Origin: Chloroflexota bacterium
GTDB taxonomy: Bacteria; Chloroflexota; Dehalococcoidia; Lucifugimonadales; JACPQL01
NCBI GenBank assembly: GCA_016190445.1
Contig: JACPQL010000005.1
Span: forward strand, 30,733-94,732
Length of the DNA stretch: 64,000 nucleotides
Reading direction: 5' to 3'
A program made the position numbers and the translations under genes. Positions 9,915 to 17,819 of this stretch are shown here, piece by piece. The notes under the pieces are model-generated. The model did not search any database. It worked only from the letters and a program-made list of their open reading frames with translations, and was not told where the DNA came from. Position 1 is the stretch's first letter, and every line of letters begins with the position of its first letter.

Positions 9915-9970
9915 CTGGCTCCCTCCTTACTACTTCCCTCTTGTACCCGTGCCCATCCTGGGCGGATGGT

Positions 9971-9999
9971 ACTATACGCGGGGCCCACGGTGGCGTCAA
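9971..9999 (-). promoter_or_regulatory. Sigma-70 promoter upstream of the acyl-CoA dehydrogenase pair
   Basis: On the minus strand: TTGACG (9994-9999), 17-bp spacer, TATAGT (9971-9976). The acyl-CoA dehydrogenase ATG at 9914 follows after a short leader. The site separates this transcription unit from the CaiB gene that ends at 10066. Confidence 0.72.
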
Positions 10000-10035
10000 G
10001 GCAACTCCACCGCCTCTGGGGATGCATCCTACAGG

Positions 10036-10062
10036 CCGTTGCAAAACGGGGTTTTGCAACGG
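10036..10062. terminator. Perfect hairpin CCGTTGCAAAAC/GTTTTGCAACGG after a CaiB gene
   Basis: A 12-bp perfect inverted repeat with a 3-nt GGG loop starts four bases past the CaiB stop codon on the minus strand. No U-tract follows, so it may be a repeat element or mRNA 3'-end stabiliser as much as a classical terminator. The same 12-bp arms recur at 63900-63926 right after folE. Confidence 0.55.
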
Positions 10063-10065
10063 TTT

Positions 10066-11259
10066 CTACCGCACCACGCCCGCCTGCCGCAGACTGGCCA
10101 CTTGCTGAGGAGTATAGCCAAGCCCCCTCAGCACCTCGTCGGTGTGCTGCCCCAAGAGAGGCGCAGGCAACCTCACCCGGGGCTCCTTGCGACTGGCCGA
10201 CAGCTTGAACGGCGCGTTGGCCATGGTGACCCGGCCAGCAACAGGATGGTCCTGCTGCACAAACATCTCGTTGGCCACCACCTGCGCGTCCCGGGGCACG
10301 TCCTCCCGCTCCACCACCGCCGCGCAGGGCACCCCTGCCTCCTGGAGGCGGGGCAGCCAGTGGTCGCGAGGGGCCTTGGCAAAGGCATCCCCCAGCACCG
10401 AGAAGAGCGCATCCGCATTCCTGGTCCGGCCGGCGTAGCTGCCGAAGCGCTCGTCCTCCGCCAGGTGCTCCAGCCCCAGGACACGGCACGCAGCCCGGAA
10501 CTGGTGGTTCTCCGACGCCACAAAGTTGATCCAGAGGCCGTCGGCGCACAGATAGCAGAAGGCGACGGCACTGGGCTTGGAGCCAGACAGGGGCGTGTCG
10601 TCACCCTCCACCCACACCAGGGCCTGCATCTGCATGGCTACGCCCTGGTTCAGCAGCGAGCACTCCACCTTCTGGCCCAGCCCCGTCTTCTCCCGTTGCC
10701 AGAGGGCCACCACTACAGCGTAGGCCATGTCCATGCAGCCCGACATGTCGTTGATCATCACCACGGAGGGTATGGGCGTGCCGTCAGGAAGACGCCTGGT
10801 GGAGAGCACACCGGAGCGGGACTGGGCCACGATGTCATAGCCAGGAAGATGTGCCTCAGGCCCGTCCTCACCAAAGCCGCTCACGCTGGCGTAGACCAGC
10901 CTGGGGTTGAGACCGGCCAGGGTATCGTAGTCCAGGCCAACGCGCTTGGCCGTGCCTGGACGCAGGTTGATAATAAAGGCATCGGCCCACCGGGCCAGCC
11001 GGTGGACCACCTCTCTGCCCTCCTCCCGGCGGGCGTCCAGGGAGATGCTCCGCTTGTTGCGGTTGAGCGCCAAGAAGGCGTGGCTCAGGCCCGAAGCGGC
11101 CAGTTTGGCGCTGGTGCCCCGGTGGCGTGTGCCGTCGCCCTCCAGGGTCTCCACCTTAATCACCTCCGCGCCCTGGTCCGCCAGGTACATGGCCGCGCCA
11201 GGCCCGAAGTAGACCTGGGCCATGTCCACAACCTTGATGCCTTCCAGCGGCAGCCCCAT
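10066..11259 (-). CDS. CaiB/BaiF family III CoA-transferase
   Basis: About 397 aa from ATG 11259 (MGLPLEGIKVVDMAQVYFGP). The ORF-track start is upstream and would run into the neighbouring gene; this start has GGAGG upstream and lies 28 bp after the acyl-CoA dehydrogenase stop. Family marks are the N-terminal YLADQGAEVIKVE, NRNKRSISLD, and the central INDMSGCMDMAYAVV segment, where Asp sits exactly 21 residues before the TG of TGLGQ, the position of the catalytic Asp in formyl-CoA transferase. The reaction is transfer of CoA between two carboxylic acids; the substrates cannot be told from sequence. It forms an operon with the acyl-CoA dehydrogenase at 11288-12451 and ends at a hairpin. Confidence 0.9.
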   Translation of the reverse strand: MGLPLEGIKVVDMAQVYFGPGAAMYLADQGAEVIKVETLEGDGTRHRGTSAKLAASGLSHAFLALNRNKRSISLDARREEGREVVHRLARWADAFIINLRPGTAKRVGLDYDTLAGLNPRLVYASVSGFGEDGPEAHLPGYDIVAQSRSGVLSTRRLPDGTPIPSVVMINDMSGCMDMAYAVVVALWQREKTGLGQKVECSLLNQGVAMQMQALVWVEGDDTPLSGSKPSAVAFCYLCADGLWINFVASENHQFRAACRVLGLEHLAEDERFGSYAGRTRNADALFSVLGDAFAKAPRDHWLPRLQEAGVPCAAVVEREDVPRDAQVVANEMFVQQDHPVAGRVTMANAPFKLSASRKEPRVRLPAPLLGQHTDEVLRGLGYTPQQVASLRQAGVVR

Positions 11260-11287
11260 TTCCCTGCCACCTCCGCGATGTAGACCA

Positions 11288-12451
11288 CTAGCCCCTGGGC
11301 AGACCGAGCCCCCGCATGGCGATGATGTTGCGCTGCACCTCAGAGGTCCCCGCCGCAATGGTGGCGCTCACGGCCTGAAGGTACAGGTCCTCGATGCGCC
11401 CACCAAAAGGAGCCAGGCCCTCCTCAGCGGTGAGCTGCCCACGGAGGCCCAGCAGGTTAATGCCCACACCAGCCACCCGCTGGAGCATCTCGGAGCCGAA
11501 CACCTTGGAGATGGAGGCCTCCTTATTAGGGACCAGCCCCTGGCCCTGCATCCATGCCACCCGGTAGGCCAGCAGCCGCGACACCTCCACGTTCACCAGC
11601 AGGTCCGCCAGGGCGCAGCGCACCCGCAGGTCCTGCCAGAGAGACCCACCGTCAGCCCGGGTCTCGCGGGCGTAGGCCACCAGTCGCTCCACGGCCTTGC
11701 GACCAACGGCGGCGTACTGCACACCGGAGCGCTCGAAGTCCAGGAGTGTGGTGGCCACATACCAGCCCCTGTTCTCGGGCCCCATCATGTTCCCCCGAGG
11801 CACCCGCACATTGTCAAAGAAGGTCATGTTGAACCCGGAGCGCCCCGTCATCTGGGTGATGGGCTTGACGGAGATGCCCGGCGTCTTCATGTCCACCAGA
11901 AAGTAAGATATCCCTCTGTGCTTGGAGGCGGTGGGGTCGGTGCGGGCCAGGACGTGGATCCAGTCAGACTGCTGTGCCTGGCTGGTCCACACCTTGACCC
12001 CGTTGATCACATAGTCGTCGCCGTCGCGCACGGCCCTGGTCTGGAGAGAGGCCAGGTCCGAGCCCGACTCCGGCTCGCTGAACCCCTGGCACCAGAACAC
12101 CTCCGCCCTTGCTATGGGCGGCAAGAAGGCGCGCCTCTGCTCCTCGGTGCCGTGGACAATGAGACAGGGGCCCACCATCCGGGGTCCCTGCCCGCCGGTG
12201 GGGGCGTTGGCTGAGACCGCCTCCTCCCGGAATATGGTCTGAGCGACCTGCGAGGCCCCCCTACCTCCGTACTCTTGGGGCCAGGCCATGGTGAGCCATC
12301 CCCTACGGGCCAGCTTCTTTTCCAGCTCCTGGGCCGCCTCGAACCACTCGGGCGTGTCCTGGAAAAGCGACTCGCCCCGCCACTCGGCGCGTAGGAACTG
12401 TCGCACCTCCTGGCGAAAGCTCTCCTCCTCTGGCGTAAACCCAAAGTCCAT
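11288..12451 (-). CDS. Acyl-CoA dehydrogenase family protein (FadE-like)
   Basis: 387 aa from ATG 12451 (MDFGFTPEEESFRQEV), preceded by AGAGGGGG; the track start is a GTG three codons earlier with poorer spacing. The domains are complete, with QGFSEPESGSDLASLQT, VWTSQAQQSDWIHVLART and the C-terminal AAGTSEVQRNIIAMRGLGLP. It resembles the protein at 8736-9914 much more than the one at 7568-8701. The position of the medium-chain catalytic Glu is Ala, so the base is elsewhere. It is the first gene of the unit that continues with the CaiB gene at 10066. An FAD-dependent alpha,beta-desaturation of a CoA thioester is the expected role. Confidence 0.9.
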   Translation of the reverse strand: MDFGFTPEEESFRQEVRQFLRAEWRGESLFQDTPEWFEAAQELEKKLARRGWLTMAWPQEYGGRGASQVAQTIFREEAVSANAPTGGQGPRMVGPCLIVHGTEEQRRAFLPPIARAEVFWCQGFSEPESGSDLASLQTRAVRDGDDYVINGVKVWTSQAQQSDWIHVLARTDPTASKHRGISYFLVDMKTPGISVKPITQMTGRSGFNMTFFDNVRVPRGNMMGPENRGWYVATTLLDFERSGVQYAAVGRKAVERLVAYARETRADGGSLWQDLRVRCALADLLVNVEVSRLLAYRVAWMQGQGLVPNKEASISKVFGSEMLQRVAGVGINLLGLRGQLTAEEGLAPFGGRIEDLYLQAVSATIAAGTSEVQRNIIAMRGLGLPRG

Positions 12452-12509
12452 CGCCCTCACCCCCTCTAGCGACGCCGCTGCCCCACTTTATGGAAGCGAT
12501 GTCCCTCTG

Positions 12510-12956
12510 TCAATCGGAGCCGTCTGCCAGACCCCCATCGCCATCGCGCTGCTGCCCGAGCGCACGGTACAGGGGCAAGAGATGAGAACTGATCTGCGTC
12601 CCGGGCCGCCGCTGCCGCACCATCTCAATGCCCTCCTCCAGAGGGATACCCCGGCTCATGGCCAGGTGGCAGGCCACCACAAAAGGTGAGCGGCTGACCC
12701 CTTCACTACAATGCACCAGGACCCTGTGGCTCCTGGCCAACTCCCTCAGCTCCGCCAGCGCCCAGGCCAGGGCCTGGGGCGGGTTCCCCATGCCGTCCAC
12801 CATCTCCACCAGGCGCCACGCAAATCCCTCCAGGGCCAGGAAGGTGGGGAACCCGTTGAGGCACAGCACGCCAGTGATGCCCCGGGCCCGCAGGCCCCGG
12901 TAGTCCAGCGCGTCCTCAATGGCGCCGACGGCGATATCCTTGGTGATCCAGTCCAT
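12510..12956 (-). CDS. Small dual-specificity-type protein phosphatase
   Basis: 148 aa from ATG 12956 (MDWITKDIAVGAIEDALDYR). The longer track ORF runs backwards over the divergent cyclase gene and is not credible upstream of this Met. The signature of cysteine-dependent phosphatases is present, VLVHCSEGVSRSPFVVACHL, matching HCxxGxxRS with the nucleophile Cys and the phosphate-binding Arg. The preceding LCLNGFP segment and the long helix after the P-loop fit the dual-specificity phosphatase fold. The substrate is unknown. It stands alone, divergent from the cyclase gene. The ribosome-binding site is weak. Confidence 0.8.
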   Translation of the reverse strand: MDWITKDIAVGAIEDALDYRGLRARGITGVLCLNGFPTFLALEGFAWRLVEMVDGMGNPPQALAWALAELRELARSHRVLVHCSEGVSRSPFVVACHLAMSRGIPLEEGIEMVRQRRPGTQISSHLLPLYRALGQQRDGDGGLADGSD

Positions 12957-12991
12957 AGCGCGTGGCCGTAGCTTACGCCACGCGAGCAGTC

Positions 12992-13020
12992 TGGACAAGT
13001 GGGGCGCAAGAGGCCACAAT
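12992..13020 (+). promoter_or_regulatory. Candidate promoter for the cyclase gene
   Basis: TGGACA (12992-12997), 17-bp spacer, CACAAT (13015-13020), about 95 bp before the ATG at 13114. The match to sigma-70 is moderate. Confidence 0.38.
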
Positions 13021-13113
13021 GTTGCGGGCCGACCCGATGGGCGGGACAACTCATCAGACCACAAGTTCAGGGCCGGAGCTAGTGGCTCCGGCCCTTCCAA
13101 ATGAGGAGGCATT

Positions 13114-14046
13114 ATGACCGCACCAGACCTGGACGAACTGGGCACCAAGGTGCGCAACTGGGGCCGGTGGGGGCCAGACGATGAGCGAGGCACTCTGAAC
13201 TTCATCACGCCGCAGAAGGTGGCCCAGGCGGCGGGCCTGGTCCGCCAGGGTAAGGTGTTCTCCCTGGCCATCCCCTTTGACCGCGACGGCCCCCAGACGG
13301 GGCGAAGGCGCCGCACCAACCCCATCCACACCATGGCCCTGGACGGCGGCGACTTCGCCGCTACCGGCGGCGAGAACGGCCTGGGCATCGCCGACGACAT
13401 GGTGGTCATGTTCCTTCAGTGTGCCACCCAGTGGGACTCCCTGGCCCACGTCTTCTGGAAGGGCAAGCTGTACAACGGCCACGGCTGGGAGGTTATCACC
13501 AGCTCCGGCGCCCAAAAGAACAGCATAGATAAGGTGGCCAGGGGCATCATCTCCCGCGGCGTGCTCCTGGACCTGGCGCGGTCCAAGGGCGTGGAGATGC
13601 TGGAGGCGGGCTACGTCGTTACCCCCCAGGACATGGACGCCTGCGCCAAGGCCCAGGGGGTGGAGGTGGCCTCCGGCGACGTGCTCCTCCTCCGCACCGG
13701 GTACATGAGGAAGTTCACCATGGAGCGCGACCGGGATGCCTACATGGGCACCATGCCGGGCATTGGCCTGGAGGTGGCCCCCTGGCTCCACCGGCGGGAG
13801 GTGGCCGCCGTGGCCGCGGACACCATGGCGGTAGAGGTGATGCCCAGCCAGGTCCCCGGAGTGCGCATCCCATTGCACGTGCTCCTGATCCGGGACATGG
13901 GCATGACCCTGGGGGAGATGTTCAACCTGGACGAACTGGCGGAGGACTGCGCGCGGGACGGCGTGTATGAGTTCCTGTTCGTGGGGCCGCCTCTGCCTGT
14001 CACAAGGGCAGTGGGCTCGCCGGTCAACCCTCTGGCCGCCAAGTAG
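13114..14046 (+). CDS. Cyclase family protein (kynurenine formamidase-like)
   Basis: 310 aa; ATG 13114 follows GAGGAGGCATT. The sequence fits the putative cyclase family (PF04199 type): an N-terminal WGPDDERGTLNFITP segment, the QCATQWDSLAHV motif that replaces the classical HxGTHxDxP metal motif in the long members, and GVLLDLARSKGVEML. Members are metal-dependent hydrolases related to kynurenine formamidase; the long subgroup has no settled substrate. It is a single gene with its own candidate promoter, upstream of the selenoprotein cluster but separated from it by a repeat element and another promoter. Confidence 0.85.
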   Translation: MTAPDLDELGTKVRNWGRWGPDDERGTLNFITPQKVAQAAGLVRQGKVFSLAIPFDRDGPQTGRRRRTNPIHTMALDGGDFAATGGENGLGIADDMVVMFLQCATQWDSLAHVFWKGKLYNGHGWEVITSSGAQKNSIDKVARGIISRGVLLDLARSKGVEMLEAGYVVTPQDMDACAKAQGVEVASGDVLLLRTGYMRKFTMERDRDAYMGTMPGIGLEVAPWLHRREVAAVAADTMAVEVMPSQVPGVRIPLHVLLIRDMGMTLGEMFNLDELAEDCARDGVYEFLFVGPPLPVTRAVGSPVNPLAAK

Positions 14047-14060
14047 CCCCAAGGGTGCCC

Positions 14061-14089
14061 TTGCCTGCCCCACGCCCTCTGCTTATAAT
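14061..14089 (+). promoter_or_regulatory. Sigma-70 promoter of the selenoprotein-1 cluster
   Basis: TTGCCT (14061-14066), 17-bp spacer, perfect TATAAT (14084-14089). The first gene downstream is 14296, leaving a leader of about 200 nt that contains the palindromic repeat at 14153-14258. Confidence 0.65.
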
Positions 14090-14152
14090 CGGGCCACCTT
14101 AGAAGAAGGTCGCTGAAATAAGAGGTGTCCAGAGGGGCTTTGCCCCTTTGGC

Positions 14153-14258
14153 GGGGGCCTGGGGGTGTCCCCCAGATACAGTTCTTACCCCCTTCCTGGC
14201 CAGGAAGGGGGTAAGGGGGATGGTCGTCCTGACGCGTCGGGATTCATCACCCTGTTAG
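14153..14258 (+). repeat. Palindrome-rich intergenic repeat, copy 1
   Basis: About 106 bp, nearly identical to 18845-18949 in the same orientation. It contains GGGGGTGTCCCCC, a perfect 30-bp palindrome (TTACCCCCTTCCTGG and its reverse complement) and GACGCGTC. Immediately upstream lies a GAGGGGCTTTGCCCCTTTGGC hairpin that resembles the last bases of the window. Here the element sits in a 5' leader. Confidence 0.8.
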
Positions 14259-14295
14259 GTCCGGTACAAAAGGCGCCGGAAGGAGGAAGGCTGCC

Positions 14296-14616
14296 ATGAG
14301 CCTGGGCAACGTCTATGCGCTCGCCGGAGGGACCACCAAGGCCACCACCCGCGAGGAGTGGGAGCGTGCACTGGCGCAGGTGTGGGACAGGGCGTCCCGC
14401 GCTATCAGTGGCGCCCGTGGCTTCAGGAGCATGCGGGCCATGTGGAACACGGAGAACAACCGCCAGGCCATCATCATGGGGGAGTGGGAGACCCTGGCTG
14501 ACCGCCTGAACTACGAGGCGACGGTCGCTTCCGAGGTGAGGTCAACCTTCAACCCTCTCTTTGTGGAGATGCCCCTCCGCCCCAAATACGTGGTGGTGCG
14601 CGAGACCCTCAAATAG
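14296..14616 (+). CDS. Small ferredoxin-like (dimeric alpha/beta barrel) protein
   Basis: 106 aa; ATG 14296 follows AGGAGGAAGGCTGCC. The size, the FRSMRAMWNTENNRQAIIMGEWET segment and the alternating strand/helix pattern resemble antibiotic biosynthesis monooxygenase-like or other dimeric alpha/beta barrel proteins. No catalytic residue can be assigned. It is the first gene of a + strand cluster and ends 13 bp before the selenoprotein gene at 14630, so the two are almost certainly cotranscribed and may act together. Confidence 0.6.
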   Translation: MSLGNVYALAGGTTKATTREEWERALAQVWDRASRAISGARGFRSMRAMWNTENNRQAIIMGEWETLADRLNYEATVASEVRSTFNPLFVEMPLRPKYVVVRETLK

Positions 14617-14629
14617 GCAGGAGGCATTG

Positions 14630-15196
14630 ATGAGCTTTGCCGATGGCGGCTTCGTGGTGCTCAACCCTGTGGGAGAGGTGGGCCGCCAGCGCGCCCAGGA
14701 GAAGCTGTCGCCCCGGCTGAGCAGCCTGGCCACCAAGAGGCTCGGTCTCCTGGACGACGGCTTCTCGGGCAGCGACATCTATTTCAAGGAGATAGAGCGC
14801 CTGCTGCGCGAGGGGTCCCCAGACCTGGTGACCCGCCACTGGGTAAAGGAGATACTCTCCCGCCCAGCTCCCCAATCGCTGGTGGAGGAGGTCGCCTCTC
14901 AGTCCGACGCCGTCATCGTGGGGCTGTGCGCCTGAGGGTCCTGTACGTCGGGCTGTATGCACGACGCGAACAACCTGGAGCAGCGGGGGATACCCACTGT
15001 CACTATCGCCCACGACAACTTCGTGGCGGCGGCCCGCGCCCAGGCAAGAGTCCTGGGCCGGCCCAACCTGAAGCTGGCGGTAATGCCACGCCCCATGCCC
15101 ACCTGGGACGCGGACACCCAGCGGGCAGTATGCGCCAGGCTGTACCGCCAGGTACTGGAGGGCCTGCTAGATCACGTCCCCGCAGCCGCACGCTAG
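14630..15196 (+). CDS. UGSC family selenoprotein, copy 1 (in-frame TGA at 14933-14935 read as selenocysteine)
   Basis: 188 aa when the internal TGA is read through. The ORF track splits it into 14561-14935 and 14957-15196. I start at ATG 14630 (MSFADGGFVVLNPVGEV), preceded by GGCAGGAGGCATTG. Around the TGA the product reads DAVIVGLCA-U-GSCTSGCMHDA, a U-G-S-C redox motif, and the homology to the second copy at 29534-30073 continues on both sides of the TGA. A hairpin follows at 14946-14966 with a G in its loop about 20 nt after the UGA, as in bacterial SECIS elements. The motif context resembles the Sec segment of glycine-reductase component B (U-G-T-C), so a selenol-based reductase is an inference; substrate and reaction are unknown. 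A pseudogene is unlikely because both halves are conserved in frame. Selenocysteine machinery genes are not in this window. Confidence 0.87.
14946..14966 (+). promoter_or_regulatory. SECIS-like hairpin downstream of UGA, selenoprotein 1
   Basis: CGTCG pairs with CGACG, then a single G/A mismatch, then GC pairs with GC, closing a TGTAT loop that contains a G. The loop lies 19-23 nt after the last base of the UGA, within the distance expected for a bacterial SECIS bound by SelB. Confidence 0.65.
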
Positions 15197-15220
15197 GCCA
15201 CGGGATCGACTGGAGGACCA

Positions 15221-15760
15221 ATGCCCATCTACGAGTTCGAGGGAAAGCGCCCCAGCATCGGCGCCTCATCCTATGTGCACCCCACTGCCGTCCTCATCGG
15301 CGACATAGTCATAGGGGAAGGGTGCTGGATCGGCCCCAACACGACCATTCGCGCCGACTACGGCAAGATCCGCCTGGGGGACTTCTCCAACATCCAGGAC
15401 AACTGCGTGCTGCACGGCATGGAGACCACCCTGGGGAGGTACTCCCACCTGGGACACGCCTGCGTGGTGCACGGAGCCACCCTGGGAGAGCACATACTGG
15501 TGGCGATGAACGCGGCGGTCCTGGACGGCGCGGTCATAGGCGACTGGTGCGTCGTCGCCGCCGGCTCGGTGGTCGCGCCCAGGGCCCGGATCCCAGCGAA
15601 GAAGATGGTCATGGGTGTGCCAGCCGCCATCGTGGGCGATGCCCCGCCGGACCGTGAGCGTAACTTCGACTGGACCCATACCAAGGGCTACCTGGGCCTC
15701 CCCAAACGCTACCGCGAGGGCCTGAAGGAGATATCCCTGGACGAGGTCAGGGCACAGTAG
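15221..15760 (+). CDS. Gamma-carbonic anhydrase-like hexapeptide-repeat protein
   Basis: 179 aa; ATG 15221 lies 24 bp after the selenoprotein stop, with GGAGGACCA before it. The left-handed beta-helix repeat pattern is clear (VHPTAVLIGDIVIGEGCWIG). The zinc-ligand region is intact: LHG followed by HLGHACVVHG, with three His in the spacing typical of gamma-carbonic anhydrases and PaaY/CaiE-like proteins. PaaY-like members are CoA thioesterases or accessory proteins of CoA pathways, which would fit the CoA-rich surroundings, but carbonic anhydrase activity is just as possible. It is part of the selenoprotein-1 cluster. Confidence 0.85.
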   Translation: MPIYEFEGKRPSIGASSYVHPTAVLIGDIVIGEGCWIGPNTTIRADYGKIRLGDFSNIQDNCVLHGMETTLGRYSHLGHACVVHGATLGEHILVAMNAAVLDGAVIGDWCVVAAGSVVAPRARIPAKKMVMGVPAAIVGDAPPDRERNFDWTHTKGYLGLPKRYREGLKEISLDEVRAQ

Positions 15761-15768
15761 GTGCCATT

Positions 15769-15789
15769 GCAAAAGCTGAACAGCTTTGC
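15769..15789. terminator. Hairpin GCAAA(A)GCTG/CAGCTTTGC after the hexapeptide protein gene
   Basis: A 9-bp stem with one bulged A and a 2-nt loop, 8 bp past the stop at 15760. It has no clear U-tract and may attenuate or stabilise the transcript between the carbonic anhydrase-like gene and the small gene at 15820. Confidence 0.35.
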
Positions 15790-15819
15790 ACCGGCAGCCC
15801 AGAAAGGAAGGCACCACCA

Positions 15820-16011
15820 GTGACCACGGTGGAACAGGTCCAGAAGGCCGTCGCTGAGGCGATGAAGGAGGCTATGGCCCGCAACGGCGCCGCCACCAGG
15901 CTCCTGCCATTCACCGCGGCGGAGATCAGGTTCATTCAGGACGTGGTCGCAGGCGCCCTCGCCAGGGTGCTGGTGGTGGATACCCAGGAGCAAGGCGGTC
16001 CCACGGCGTAA
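15820..16011 (+). CDS. Small conserved-looking protein in the selenoprotein-1 cluster
   Basis: 63 aa; GTG 15820 follows AGAAAGGAAGGCACCACCA. The sequence begins MTTVEQVQKAVAEAMKEAMA and has a second helix, FTAAEIRFIQDVVAGALARVL; two amphipathic helices are predicted. I do not recognise a family. It lies 29 bp before the DGLPVVPPT-family gene at 16041 in the same orientation, so it may be a small partner of that protein. The good ribosome-binding site and coding-like codon use support a real gene. Confidence 0.6.
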   Translation: MTTVEQVQKAVAEAMKEAMARNGAATRLLPFTAAEIRFIQDVVAGALARVLVVDTQEQGGPTA

Positions 16012-16040
16012 AGGGCGCCAGGGCATCGGAGACGCTGAGA

Positions 16041-17117
16041 ATGGAACTCAAGGCTGAGCAAGTGCGGGTGGCCTCGTACTGGGAATGGCTGGAGCTGGCC
16101 TACCAGCGGCGGTGGACCGACGGCCTGCCGGTGGTCCCACCCACACCCGACAGGGTGGAGACCATGGTGGCTTATCTGGGGCGAGACCCCCAGGAGGTCG
16201 TCGGCGAGGTACCCCCTTCCTACGGGAAGGCCACCATCGAGAAGCTGGCCGTAAACTCGGTGATGGCGGGCTGTCTCCCGGAGCACTTCCCTGTGGTGGT
16301 GGCCGCGGTGGAGGCCATGCTGGACCCGTTCTTCAACCTGAATGGCGTGCAGACCACCACCCACGGCAGCGAGCCTCTGATAATAGTCCACGGGCCGGTG
16401 GTCCGGGAGCTGGGCTTCAATACTGGCGTGGCCGTGTTCGGCAAGGGCTCCAGAGCCAACGCCACCATAGGGCGGGCGGCAAAGCTGGCGCTTTGGAACA
16501 TCGGCGGCAGCTATCCAGGGGAGCCCGACCGCACCAACTTCGGGCACCCCGGCATGTGGTCCTTCTGTATTGCCGAGAACCAGGACTACGCCGCGCCAGG
16601 ATGGGAGCCACTCCACGTAGAGCGGGGTATCGCCCTGGGCAAGAGCGCGGTAACGGTCTTCTCCTGCGAGGGCCCGCAGACCGTGGGCGACTACGGCGCC
16701 GCCAAGCCGATCCTGGACGCCATCCGCCGGGACCTGCGCTTCATGGGGCAGCGCATGGGCCAGAAGCTACTGGTCTTCAACCCGGAGGTGGCCAACATAC
16801 TCTCCTCCCAGGGGTGGACCAAGAACGCTGTGCGCCGGTACCTCTGGGAGAACACCAAGGTGACCGTGGCGGAGCTGCGTGAGCCCGGCTCCGACGGCTC
16901 GGTGGCCGGCACCGCCGACGAGTACGCCCGCATGGTCTACCCGGAGTGGATAGACATGTCCCGCCCCGACTTCCAGGTGCCCATCTGCCCTGGGCCGGAG
17001 GACATCATGGTCCTGGTCACCGGAGGCACCGGCAAGATCACCGTCTGCTGCACCGGCTGGACCTTCGGCGGCCGCGCCGTCACTAGGGAGATACCCCAGC
17101 CGGCGGGCCGCCGCTAG
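16041..17117 (+). CDS. Uncharacterised protein of the DGLPVVPPT family, copy 1
   Basis: 358 aa from ATG 16041. I do not recognise a named domain. It is clearly homologous to 25928-26968: both carry WxDGLPV[VI]PPT near residue 30, then a conserved AT[IV]EK[LI]AVN[SA]VMAGC, GxxANATIGRA, a PG.(Y/W)SFC segment and WEPLHVERG. Near the C-terminus both have RPxDF/PEDIMVLV-type ends. Conserved Cys (VMAGC), His and Glu residues could form an active site. No signal peptide or membrane helix is visible, so it is probably cytosolic. Both copies lie in the same cluster as a UGSC selenoprotein, which suggests a shared reaction or complex; this is an inference. Confidence 0.8.
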   Translation: MELKAEQVRVASYWEWLELAYQRRWTDGLPVVPPTPDRVETMVAYLGRDPQEVVGEVPPSYGKATIEKLAVNSVMAGCLPEHFPVVVAAVEAMLDPFFNLNGVQTTTHGSEPLIIVHGPVVRELGFNTGVAVFGKGSRANATIGRAAKLALWNIGGSYPGEPDRTNFGHPGMWSFCIAENQDYAAPGWEPLHVERGIALGKSAVTVFSCEGPQTVGDYGAAKPILDAIRRDLRFMGQRMGQKLLVFNPEVANILSSQGWTKNAVRRYLWENTKVTVAELREPGSDGSVAGTADEYARMVYPEWIDMSRPDFQVPICPGPEDIMVLVTGGTGKITVCCTGWTFGGRAVTREIPQPAGRR

Positions 17118-17203
17118 CGGGTCCCTGAAACAGAGAGCCCACTGGGAGCCCAACCCCCCCTGGCGGACTCGCCAGGCAGGAATTCCGGCAAGGAGGCTTT
17201 GGT

Positions 17204-17725
17204 ATGGCGACTCAGCCACCCACCCCAGGGCCCAGCCAGCTCGCGATCACAGCCCAGGACCAATACAGAGAGTGCGCTGCTTCCTGGCGAGCGCATGACC
17301 GCAACATCTGGCAGATCCCCGCAGTCATCGCGCTGCTCGACGGCGCTGGCCTCGTTTCCGCCTTTGGCTTGCCGCTCACCATGCTGATGCGGGAGGCAGT
17401 GGTGGGGGTGGCACTCCTCCTGACGCTAGCCCTCACATACGCCTTGGCAGCGCATCGCCATTGGGCCCAGGTGGAGCGCCAGACTCTTGTGACCATAGAG
17501 GTCCAGGCCCAACAGGTCCCCTTGCTTCACTGGCCCGGCCCACGAGACAGAAACGCCCGCGCCAGCGACTATTGGCACACACAGGACGCGCCCTGGTGGT
17601 ACTGGAAGTCAGCCTATGTACTCCTCTTCATAGCTATGTTGCTGGTCATAGTGCTGTTGATAGCGCTGCTGGTCCTCAACCCCATCTTCCCAGACCTGGC
17701 CCGGGAAGCACCGGCAGTGCGGTGA
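17204..17725 (+). CDS. Integral membrane protein, unknown function
   Basis: 173 aa; ATG 17204 follows GGCAAGGAGGCTTTGGT. Three hydrophobic segments are visible: IALLDGAGLVSAFGLPLTML, VVGVALLLTLALTYALA, and the C-terminal YVLLFIAMLLVIVLLIALLVL. A hydrophilic region of about 70 residues separates the second and third. I see no family signature. It may be cotranscribed with the cluster that starts at 14296, but an 86-bp gap and the ordinary sequence leave this open. Confidence 0.7.
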   Translation: MATQPPTPGPSQLAITAQDQYRECAASWRAHDRNIWQIPAVIALLDGAGLVSAFGLPLTMLMREAVVGVALLLTLALTYALAAHRHWAQVERQTLVTIEVQAQQVPLLHWPGPRDRNARASDYWHTQDAPWWYWKSAYVLLFIAMLLVIVLLIALLVLNPIFPDLAREAPAVR

Positions 17726-17819
17726 AAAAGGGGAGTGCACAAAGCTCTGGGCCGTCACCAGGGAAATACCGGAGCACATGGGCCGCCGCTGAACACACCT
17801 TTTCAAGGAGGTACCCTAC

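Noticed and set aside
12957-13409. Long N-terminal half of the phosphatase ORF
   Set aside because: Antisense of the cyclase gene and intergenic DNA; no domain, and ATG 12956 begins the phosphatase fold.
14561-15196. Pseudogene or frameshift explanation for the split UGSC ORFs
   Set aside because: Both halves lie in one frame, homology continues across the TGA in two independent copies, and each TGA is followed by a hairpin at the same distance.
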